5,043 bases of DNA from Clostridia bacterium. Lineage in GTDB: Bacteria; Bacillota; Clostridia; Oscillospirales; CAG-272. Position 1 is the first letter of the stretch; every line of letters begins with the position of its first letter. The stretch lies in assembly GCA_017624795.1 (NCBI GenBank), contig JAGAMJ010000125.1, forward strand, positions 1 through 5,043, read 5' to 3'. Made by a program: the position numbers and the translations under genes. Below the pieces are notes generated by a model. It saw only the letters and a list, made by a program, of their open reading frames with translations. It had not been told where the DNA came from and made no database searches. This document shows positions 1 through 5,043 of the stretch, piece after piece.

Positions 1-100
1 CCCAAGCTATTGATAAAAATACGGTATAACGAATCGCCCCCCGCGCTGAGCTCAGCGCGGGGGGCGATTCGTTATACCGTATTTTTATCAATAGCTTGGG
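1..100. repeat. Perfect 100-base palindrome (two 50-base arms, no loop)
   Basis: Bases 1-50 are the exact reverse complement of bases 51-100, centred on GAGCTC, with no mismatch and no spacer. The inner core (35-66) is very G+C-rich (CGCCCCCCGCGCTGAG and its complement) and is flanked by A+T-rich arms containing AAAAAT/ATTTTT. The right arm includes the stop codon and last three codons of the minus-strand gene ending at 88; the left arm is a mirror copy of that coding tail. Because the left arm reaches base 1, its true length cannot be seen and may exceed 50. A natural terminator would not be expected to mirror coding sequence, so an assembly fold-back at a contig end, or an inverted duplication, is likely for at least the outer part. 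Confidence 0.97.
15..86 (-). terminator. Candidate intrinsic terminator inside the terminal palindrome
   Basis: Reading the minus strand just after the TGA stop (88-90), there is an A-tract, a long stem with a 16-bp G+C-rich core (66-51 pairing with 50-35), and then ATTTTTAT (20-13), giving the stem-plus-U-run layout of a rho-independent terminator for the upstream genes. The position, immediately after the last codon of the third gene, fits. The stem has no real loop as written, so the native terminator may be a shorter hairpin whose symmetric core triggered a fold-back during assembly. The terminator role is plausible; the exact sequence on the far side of the centre is doubtful. Confidence 0.5.
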
Positions 101-1071
101 CTATCGAGATACCACTCGCCGTTTTCCAAGGAAAAGCGCTGCGTAGAGCGCTCGCGCGCCCCTTCGTTGCCCACAGGATAGCGATCAAGCTCGACCGTGA
201 CGAACGTGGCGTTGCCGTCCACGATGCGCATCGTCGAAAAATCGTATACCCATTCGGTCAGCACAAGGCCCTTGTCCTTGTTGTATTTGACAAGCGCGGT
301 GCTGCCGCTATCGGCATCCTCTTGGTCTACATAACGGGCGTAAAGCATGGCACTGCCCGTGGTCATGCCCGTAAATAAGCTTTCGTTCACCGAGGCAAGG
401 TAGGACGGGGAATAGACCTTCTCTGCGGCAAGCTTGATGTCATCAACCGTCAGGTACCCACAGTCAAGGCGCACGAAATCATAATTTTCGTCGTCGGTAT
501 CCTGATAGATGAACACACGGTCTACGTCGTAATCGTCAATGCTGTAATAGTAGTAGGTCTGATCGCCCGTGTCCATACTGCTTGCGAGAAATTCGTTGGG
601 CGTTTTACCCTCGATCGGGGTTTCCGAGCGCACGGCGAAGCGATAGTTGTGCGCGTCGTCGGGCTTGCCCGTTTGAATGATCGCGCCCTTTTCAAAATCA
701 TAAAAGATCTCGTCGTTATCGACCTCTCCGCCAGACGGGGAAAAGTAGAGCCAATACTTGTAGATTACCACAGTGCCGTAGCGCTCGTCGTTGCGGGTAT
801 AGGCGGCAAGCTTTTTCGTCTGCTCGCCGTAGCTTGCCCGCAGCGTGGCGACCTCCTCGTAGACACGCGGATAGGTCGGCAGTCCTTTGCCCCAGAAGAT
901 CTCGTTGATCTCGCCAGAGGCACCGAGCACCTGCTCAAATCGCCCTCTCACCGTTTCAAGTGCGGGGGCACGGTTCTTGCGAACCGACACAACGATCACG
1001 GTGACGATCAGGGCGATCAGCACCACCGCCACCGAAACGATCACCGCGATCAGCTTTTTCTTGTTTTTCAT
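88..1071 (-). CDS. Membrane-anchored protein of unknown function (327 aa)
   Basis: I do not recognise a named family. The protein begins with MKNKKK and a single hydrophobic helix (about residues 7-30, rich in V, I, A), followed by RKNR. This is a signal-anchor layout with the remaining ~295 residues outside the membrane. There is no cysteine after the helix, so it is not a lipoprotein. The extracellular part is acidic and tyrosine-rich, with a YYYY run at 173-176 and DTDDENYDF at 191-199. Residues 54-65 read EINEIFWGKGLP. Residues 207-234 (LTVDDIKLAAEKVYSPSYLA onward) and the end (GEWYLDSPSY) resemble small NTF2/cystatin-like extracytoplasmic domains common in clostridial surface proteins; this is a resemblance, not an assignment. 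The ATG start is fixed by AAGGAG (1077-1082, minus strand) five bases upstream. It lies 132 bases after the LRR gene and its stop falls inside the terminal palindrome, so the last few residues deserve caution if that end is misassembled. Confidence 0.85.
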   Translation of the reverse strand: MKNKKKLIAVIVSVAVVLIALIVTVIVVSVRKNRAPALETVRGRFEQVLGASGEINEIFWGKGLPTYPRVYEEVATLRASYGEQTKKLAAYTRNDERYGTVVIYKYWLYFSPSGGEVDNDEIFYDFEKGAIIQTGKPDDAHNYRFAVRSETPIEGKTPNEFLASSMDTGDQTYYYYSIDDYDVDRVFIYQDTDDENYDFVRLDCGYLTVDDIKLAAEKVYSPSYLASVNESLFTGMTTGSAMLYARYVDQEDADSGSTALVKYNKDKGLVLTEWVYDFSTMRIVDGNATFVTVELDRYPVGNEGARERSTQRFSLENGEWYLDSPSY

Positions 1072-1076
1072 AGATA

Positions 1077-1082
1077 CTCCTT
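1077..1082 (-). promoter_or_regulatory. Ribosome binding site of the 327-aa protein
   Basis: AAGGAG on the minus strand, a strong Shine-Dalgarno match, five bases before the ATG at 1071-1069. It decides the start codon of the downstream gene, which also coincides with the beginning of the lysine-rich MKNKKK tail ahead of the membrane helix. Confidence 0.85.
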
Positions 1083-1152
1083 CAAAAAGGGGTGGGTTTT
1101 ATTGGATCTGTACGATTTTCCGTTATGAGTCGTGTGTTGGCTTTTCTCACAA

Positions 1153-1181
1153 ACCACCCTCTTTACGGTAAAGAGGGCGGT
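1153..1181 (-). terminator. Stable hairpin in the gap between the two envelope-protein genes
   Basis: Thirteen base pairs (one G-T wobble on the minus-strand transcript) enclose a CCG loop: ACCGCCCTCTTTA pairs with TAAAGAGGGTGGT. It begins 22 bases after the stop of the LRR protein gene, a typical terminator position. However, the minus-strand tail is only TTTGTGAG, a poor U-run, so termination may be partial. It could equally be an attenuating or mRNA-stabilising 3' hairpin that sets the ratio between the upstream genes and the 327-aa protein. Read on the plus strand, the tail is TCATGCTT, which is not a terminator tail either. The rest of this 132-base gap shows no convincing promoter: TTGTGA near 1152 is a possible -35, but no good -10 follows. 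Confidence 0.5.
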
Positions 1182-1203
1182 CATGCTTGCAGCGATTAGA
1201 ATT

Positions 1204-2286
1204 TCACCACGTCAGGTCCTTGATGCGCTTGTAGCGGCGAAGCGGGAAAAACACGGCGCAGAAGATGCACGTGCCGATCACCAGCACGCTTGCAACCACC
1301 AGGATCGTCCAGATATACGCCAGCTCCGAATGGTAGCGTTTGAGTCCGCACACCGAGCAGGTCTTGCTCACCTCGCCGTCGCGAAACAGCCCGCGCTTGA
1401 TCTCTTTTTTGACCTCAAACGTGTGCCAATCCTCCTTTGAGGGATCGCCGCAGCCACAATGCGTGCAGACGTAGCTGCAAAATTGGTTTTCGTTTTTCAG
1501 CTCGTACTGATGCTCGCAGCGATACTTGAACACGAACACGGAACTGTCGTTTTCCTTATAAAAGCCCCTGATCTCGCTTTTTTTGCCAAGATAGGTCAGC
1601 CCCTCGGCTGCGGGCGGTGTGATGACGTACTCGTCACCCACCGCATAGCCGCCGACGGTATAATTCATAAAGATCTCGCCGTCCTGATTGATGCAGCGCA
1701 CCCAAACGGACTCGCCGTAAGTGATCATATTCAGCACCCGACGCTCGTGAATGTCACCCGTATAGGAGTTTCGCACGTCATCGAACTGCACGTATCTTTC
1801 AAAATCCGCCTTGCTGCCCGCATAATAGACGTTCCGCAGCTTCGGGCACTCGTAAAAGCAGGTGTTGTCAACGCGCAGCAGCGAATGAGGCAGATAGACG
1901 GTTTCCAGGTTTTCGCACTTGTAAAACGAGTACATACCCGCCGAAAGGATCCCTTCCTCGATGATGACGGTCTTGATATAGGGGCGCATGTGTTCTTTTG
2001 TCCACGGCACCCAGTCGCCGTCGGCGTAGGGCAGCATCTTCTGGGGGTTCCTTTCACCGCAAAAGATGCGAAGCACACCCGTTTCGGTGTCCAGGCGGTA
2101 CTGCACGTCATAATAGGCGGCAAGCTTGAATGTCTCCTGATACCCTTCGGGGGGGACGCCGTTTTCCCAGCCGCGGATATACCCTTCGTCAAGGGCTCTG
2201 CCCTCATAGATCTGTGCCGACGCGCCGATGCAAAAGGCGGCGATCATCAGCAAGAGAAAGGTGGCGAAAAATACGATACGTTTCAT
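1204..2286 (-). CDS. Secreted, membrane-anchored BspA-type leucine-rich-repeat protein with MucBP-like and Cys-rich modules (360 aa)
   Basis: A surface protein, probably for adhesion or protein binding, held in the membrane by its C-terminus. Residues 1-24 are a signal peptide (hydrophobic 4-22, likely cut at ASA-Q); Cys19 is not in a lipobox. Residues ~62-165 match the BspA/LRR_5 style: a lead-in (ETGVLRIFCG), a W-P-W segment, then IKTVIIEEGI, SFYKCENLETVYLP and CFYECPKLRNVYYAGSKADF, about two repeats, which is few for this family. Residues ~195-255 fit a MucBP-like pattern (INQDGEIF, VGDEYVITPP, GFYKEN, VFVFKY). Residues 257-320 hold two Cys/His modules: CEHQYE with CSYVCTHCGCG, and HTFEVKKE with GEVSKTCSVCG, like the H-x-y...tCsvCG repeats of clostridial surface proteins and possibly metal-binding. 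A transmembrane helix (~324-348) precedes the basic tail RRYKRIK. An AGAGGA ribosome site lies seven bases before the ATG. Only 27 bases separate it from the gyrA stop. Family names are from pattern recognition; binding partner unknown. Confidence 0.87.
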   Translation of the reverse strand: MKRIVFFATFLLLMIAAFCIGASAQIYEGRALDEGYIRGWENGVPPEGYQETFKLAAYYDVQYRLDTETGVLRIFCGERNPQKMLPYADGDWVPWTKEHMRPYIKTVIIEEGILSAGMYSFYKCENLETVYLPHSLLRVDNTCFYECPKLRNVYYAGSKADFERYVQFDDVRNSYTGDIHERRVLNMITYGESVWVRCINQDGEIFMNYTVGGYAVGDEYVITPPAAEGLTYLGKKSEIRGFYKENDSSVFVFKYRCEHQYELKNENQFCSYVCTHCGCGDPSKEDWHTFEVKKEIKRGLFRDGEVSKTCSVCGLKRYHSELAYIWTILVVASVLVIGTCIFCAVFFPLRRYKRIKDLTW

Positions 2287-2313
2287 AGATCTATCCTCTT
2301 TGTTCGGCAGGCG

Positions 2314-4878
2314 TTACTCATTTTCAGTCGTGCTTGCGGCTTGCGCCTCCGAAGGGGCGACTGCGCTTTGCGCCTCGGTACCCGCTTCGGTCTGCACGGT
2401 GCCTTCGGCATCGGGCGCTTCCTCCTCGATCTCCTCGTGGGCGACCTTTGAGAAGTTCACGATGCTCTGTCCCTCGGCAAGGCGCATCACGATCACGCCC
2501 GCCGCCGCACGGGAATAGGTGTTGATGGCGGCAACGGGGGTGCGAATGATGGTGCCCGAATTGGTGATCATCATCAGGTCGTCGTTATCGTCCACGGCGG
2601 CGATGCCCGCAAGCAGGCCCGTCTTGTCGGTGAGGTTGTGGCAGGTGACGCCCAGACCGCCGCGTCCCTTGACGCGGAACTCCTCAAACTCGGTGCGCTT
2701 GCCAAAGCCGTTTTCGGTCACGGTGATCAGCTTCTTGTCGTCCTCGACCTTCACGGCGCCAACGACGTAGTCACCCTCGCGCAGACGGACACCGCGCACA
2801 CCGCGCGCCGTTCTGCCAAGAGGACGGACGGTGCTTTCGGTAAATCTGGCGGCGCTGCCCTCGTGCGTGGCAAGGATCAGATCGCACTCACCGTGGGTGT
2901 GCATCACGAACACAAGCTCGTCACCCTCGTCAAGGTTCAGCGCGCGCTTACCGCCCTTGCGCTGATATTCGTATTCGGAAAGCAGCGTGCGCTTGATCAC
3001 GCCCTGCTTTGTGACCATCGTCAGGTAGCTCTCATTATCAAATTCGGGCACGGCGATCATGGCGGTGACCTTTTCGCCCTGCTCGATCTCGATGATGTTG
3101 ATCAGGTTCGAGCCCTTTGCGGTGCGCGATGCCTCGGGGATCTGATATGCCTTACGCATAAAGACCTTGCCCGTGTTGGTGAACAGCATCAGGTAAGAGT
3201 GGCTGTGCACGACCTGCACCTTTTCGATGAAGTCCTCGTCCTTGGTGGTCATGCCGATGATGCCCTTGCCGCCCTTGTTCTGCGCCTGGTAGGTATCGGC
3301 GGGCTGACGCTTGATGTAGCCCGCGTGGGTAAGCGTGATCACGCAGTCGTGACGCTCGATCAGATCTTCAAGGTCAATGTCGTCGGTGGCGGCAACGATC
3401 TCGGTGCGGCGCGCGTCGGCGTACTTGCGGCGGATCTCCCACAGCTCGTCCTTGATGATATCCCTGATCTTCTGTGCGTCGGCAAGGATACCCTTATATT
3501 CAACGATCATATTGTGCAGCTTTTGCAGCTCTTCCTCGATCTTCTGTCGCTCCAAGCCCGTCAGCTTGCCAAGCGTCATCTCAACGATCGCCTGTGCCTG
3601 CGTGTCGGTCAGGCCATAGCGCTCCATCAGCTTTTCCTTGGCGTCCGCGATCGAAGAAGTGGAGCGGATCAGCGCGACCACGTCGTCGATGTTGTCGTTT
3701 GCGATCTTATAGCCCTCCAAAATGTGGGCGCGCGCCTCCGCCTTGTCCAGATCGAACTGCGTGCGGCGGCGAATGACGTCCTCCTGGTGCGCGATGTAAT
3801 GATCCAGAATTTCGGGCAGGGAAAGGATCTTGGGCTCGCCCCCGACAAGCGCCAGCATATTGATCGAGCAGGTGTCTTGCAGCTGGGTGTATTTGTACAG
3901 CTGATTGAGAATGACCTCACCGTTCGCGTCGCGACGGTACTCGATCACAATGCGCATGCCCGCACGGCCGGACTCGTCACGCAGGCCGGTAATGCCCTCG
4001 ATCTTCTTGTCCTTGACCAGACCCGCAATGCTCTCGACCAGCATGCTCTTGTTCACCATGTAGGGGATCTCGGTCACCACGATGCGGTGGTGGTCGTCCT
4101 CAATCTTGCAGCGCGCGCGCACCATCACGCGGCCGTGGCCGGTGGTGTAGGCATCAATAATGCCGCGGTTGCCGTAAATGAGGCCGTGCGTGGGGAAGTC
4201 GGGGCCCTTGATAAAGGCCATCAGCTCCTCTACCGAGCAGTCGGGGTGGTCGATGCGGTAGACCGCGCCGTCAATCACCTCGCCCAGGTTGTGCGGCGGA
4301 ATGTTGGTCGCCATACCGACCGCAATACCGACCGAGCCGTTGACCAGCACGTTCGGGAAGCGGGAGGGGAGCACGGTCGGCTCCTTGCGGCTGGAGTCAA
4401 AGTTGGGAACCATGTCCACCACGTTTTTCTCAATGCCGTCCATCATCTCGTTGGCGAGCTTGGCCATGCGCGCCTCGGTATAACGGTAAGCGGCCGCGCC
4501 GTCACCGTCCACGTTACCAAAGTTACCGTGACCCTCGATCAGCGGATAGCGCAGGGAAAAGTCCTGTGCCATGCGAACCATGGTCTGATATACGGCCGCG
4601 TCACCGTGCGGATGATAGCGACCAAGCACGTTACCGACCGTGGTCGCCGATTTGCGGAAGGGCTTGTCAGAGGTCAGGTGATCCTCATACATCGCGTACA
4701 GGATGCGGCGCTGACCGGGCTTCATGCCGTCACGCACGTCGGGCAGGGCACGGGAGGTGATGACGCTCATCGAGTATTCAAGAAAGGATGTGCGTACCCG
4801 CTTCTCCATGTTCTGCGGCACGATCTTCTGATCGGGAAATTCAATGCTTTCGCTGAGTGTTACTTTTCTTCTGTCCAT
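2314..4878 (-). CDS. gyrA: DNA gyrase subunit A (854 aa)
   Basis: The DNA-cleaving subunit of the type IIA topoisomerase that, with GyrB, adds negative supercoils using ATP in the cytoplasm. Residues ~35-500 form the breakage-reunion core: MSVITSRALPDVRDGMKPGQ (37-56), the helix-turn-helix with HPHGD (89-93), and AAAYRYTEAR (128-137) in which Arg132-Tyr133 are the catalytic pair (E. coli Arg121-Tyr122). An isoleucine-rich coiled coil and tower follow (~360-495). The C-terminal six-bladed DNA-wrapping pinwheel (~505-810) carries a GyrA box, QNKGGKG (533-539), which marks it as GyrA rather than ParC. Blade echoes recur at 641, 691, 737 and 791. Residues 814-854 are an acidic, then A/T/S/Q-rich tail, presumably disordered. 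At the quinolone-contact positions the residues are Ala94 and Gln98. Length is normal for the family. The start is supported by AGAGG six bases before the ATG and by conserved residues beginning at ~25. No gyrB is visible; the window ends 165 bases upstream. Confidence 0.98.
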   Translation of the reverse strand: MDRRKVTLSESIEFPDQKIVPQNMEKRVRTSFLEYSMSVITSRALPDVRDGMKPGQRRILYAMYEDHLTSDKPFRKSATTVGNVLGRYHPHGDAAVYQTMVRMAQDFSLRYPLIEGHGNFGNVDGDGAAAYRYTEARMAKLANEMMDGIEKNVVDMVPNFDSSRKEPTVLPSRFPNVLVNGSVGIAVGMATNIPPHNLGEVIDGAVYRIDHPDCSVEELMAFIKGPDFPTHGLIYGNRGIIDAYTTGHGRVMVRARCKIEDDHHRIVVTEIPYMVNKSMLVESIAGLVKDKKIEGITGLRDESGRAGMRIVIEYRRDANGEVILNQLYKYTQLQDTCSINMLALVGGEPKILSLPEILDHYIAHQEDVIRRRTQFDLDKAEARAHILEGYKIANDNIDDVVALIRSTSSIADAKEKLMERYGLTDTQAQAIVEMTLGKLTGLERQKIEEELQKLHNMIVEYKGILADAQKIRDIIKDELWEIRRKYADARRTEIVAATDDIDLEDLIERHDCVITLTHAGYIKRQPADTYQAQNKGGKGIIGMTTKDEDFIEKVQVVHSHSYLMLFTNTGKVFMRKAYQIPEASRTAKGSNLINIIEIEQGEKVTAMIAVPEFDNESYLTMVTKQGVIKRTLLSEYEYQRKGGKRALNLDEGDELVFVMHTHGECDLILATHEGSAARFTESTVRPLGRTARGVRGVRLREGDYVVGAVKVEDDKKLITVTENGFGKRTEFEEFRVKGRGGLGVTCHNLTDKTGLLAGIAAVDDNDDLMMITNSGTIIRTPVAAINTYSRAAAGVIVMRLAEGQSIVNFSKVAHEEIEEEAPDAEGTVQTEAGTEAQSAVAPSEAQAASTTENE

Positions 4879-4905
4879 GTTTGCCTCTTTATGTGGGGGG
4901 ATGCC

Positions 4906-4935
4906 GTGGGGTGCTTTTTATAAAAAGCGCCCCAC
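4906..4935. repeat. 30-base palindrome in the gyrA leader
   Basis: Two 15-base arms with no spacer and a single mismatch (a T where C would pair, i.e. a G-T wobble in one RNA strand): GTGGGGTGCTTTTTA against TAAAAAGCGCCCCAC. The A+T-rich centre and G+C-rich ends suit cruciform extrusion in supercoiled DNA. It lies 28 bases upstream of the gyrA start codon. It does not look like a standard terminator because its T-runs are in the middle of the stem rather than after it. Confidence 0.85.
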
Positions 4936-4944
4936 ACCCCGCAA
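4917..4944 (-). promoter_or_regulatory. Candidate gyrA promoter
   Basis: On the minus strand TATAAA (4922-4917, five of six matches to the -10 consensus) sits in the centre of the 30-base palindrome. TTGCGG (4944-4939, three of six to the -35 consensus) lies 16 bases upstream. Transcription would start near 4910 and give a leader of about 30 bases carrying the AGAGG ribosome site. The -35 is weak and A+T-rich DNA here gives chance matches. A second candidate -35, TTGAAA, lies further upstream, near 4966, but has no good -10 at proper spacing. Confidence 0.3.
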
Positions 4945-4959
4945 AAATTTTTATGGGGT
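4936..4959. repeat. Second, imperfect palindrome abutting the first
   Basis: ACCCCGCAAAAA faces TTTTTATGGGGT: five outer pairs, one G-T wobble, one mismatch, then AAAAATTTTT at the centre. It directly adjoins the 4906-4935 palindrome, so the gyrA upstream region is a tandem pair of A+T-centred, G+C-ended symmetrical elements. It could be a remnant terminator of an upstream gene or a protein-binding site; nothing in the sequence decides. Confidence 0.6.
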
Positions 4960-4991
4960 ATTATGATTTCAAGCTAAAACTACTCTCCTCG

Positions 4992-5043
4992 CCTCCCTCT
5001 GAGGAGGGAGGTGTCATGTTGCCTTGCATCATGACGGAGGGAG
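4992..5043. repeat. Hairpin-rich intergenic repeat element, truncated by the window edge
   Basis: CCTCCCTC (4992-4999) pairs with GAGGGAGG (5004-5011) around a TGAG loop. A second stem, GTCATG (5013-5018) with CATGAC (5030-5035), follows, and then a third arm, GAGGGAG (5037-5043), that is a repeat of the second and can also pair with 4993-4999, enclosing both hairpins. This two-hairpin, shared-arm layout resembles the short dispersed palindromic elements (REP/MITE-like) I recall from intergenic regions of Clostridia genomes with CTCCCTC/GAGGGAG arms. That it is dispersed is inference; only one copy is visible here. No coding sequence is visible from 4960 to 5043. Confidence 0.6.

Noticed and set aside
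10..378. Plus-strand 122-codon frame starting in the terminal palindrome
   Set aside because: It is antisense to the 327-aa gene, begins in mirrored sequence that may be an artefact, and has no recognisable protein features.
1204..2286. Lipoprotein anchoring of the LRR protein through Cys19
   Set aside because: The residues before Cys19 are A-A-F, not a lipobox, and a standard ASA cleavage site follows; a C-terminal membrane helix provides the anchor instead.
1459..2451. A 330-codon plus-strand open frame opposite the LRR protein gene and the gyrA end
   Set aside because: It covers two supported minus-strand genes, has no recognisable motif, and crosses their junction; a shadow frame.
2314..4878. 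Topoisomerase IV subunit A (ParC) instead of GyrA
   Set aside because: A GyrA-box-like motif at 533-539, a complete set of C-terminal blade repeats, and clostridial GyrA-style sequence around the active site all favour GyrA.
2638..4923. A 761-codon open frame on the plus strand opposite gyrA
   Set aside because: It lies antisense to an unmistakable gyrA. Its product is a His/Val/Asp/Leu/Ala-rich string with no domain, which is the usual shadow of a G+C-biased codon pattern. I saw no reason to credit a ribosome site.
4992..5043. CRISPR repeat or intrinsic terminator
   Set aside because: There is only one unit with no spacers, and no T-run follows the stems on either strand within the window; a dispersed palindromic repeat fits better.
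1..5043. A novel defence or mobile system
   Set aside because: Only gyrA and two envelope proteins are present, with no nuclease, helicase, transposase, integrase or toxin-antitoxin motifs and no visible composition shift between genes.

Overview
This window carries three genes, all on the minus strand and all reading away from the right edge: DNA gyrase subunit A (gyrA), then a secreted, membrane-anchored BspA-type leucine-rich-repeat protein, then a membrane-anchored protein of unknown function. The GyrA sequence is of the clostridial type (AAYRYTEAR around the catalytic tyrosine, KSATTVGNVLGRYHPHGD before it). Together with BspA-like and MucBP-like surface modules, a moderately high G+C content and GGAGG-type ribosome binding sites, this suggests an anaerobic Bacillota (class Clostridia), probably an Oscillospiraceae-like gut or host-associated bacterium. 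The taxonomic call is inference from protein style, not from a search.

Layout from right to left, in the direction of transcription. Positions 4992-5043 hold a hairpin-rich element (CCTCCCTC/GAGGGAGG arms) that runs off the window and looks like a dispersed intergenic repeat. Positions 4906-4959 are two abutting palindromes in the gyrA leader; one contains a TATAAA box that may be the gyrA -10. gyrA occupies 2314-4878 and is intact. It has no acid and no serine/threonine at the two classic quinolone-contact positions (Ala94 and Gln98, equivalent to E. coli Ser83 and Asp87). Only 27 bases after its stop comes the LRR protein gene (1204-2286), so the two are probably co-transcribed. A 132-base gap (1072-1203) contains a stable hairpin without a good U-tract. 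The last gene (88-1071) follows with its own strong ribosome binding site. Its stop codon lies inside a perfect 100-base palindrome (1-100) that starts at the very first base of the window. This is either an unusually long terminator, the end of an inverted duplication, or a fold-back assembly artefact at a contig end.

Functionally the window is a housekeeping gene, gyrA, followed by two envelope proteins with no obvious link to DNA topology. I see no tRNA, rRNA, CRISPR array, insertion sequence or phage gene, and no convincing new multi-gene system. The most noteworthy points are the GyrA quinolone-pocket residues, the terminal perfect palindrome, and the mosaic surface protein placed directly behind gyrA.
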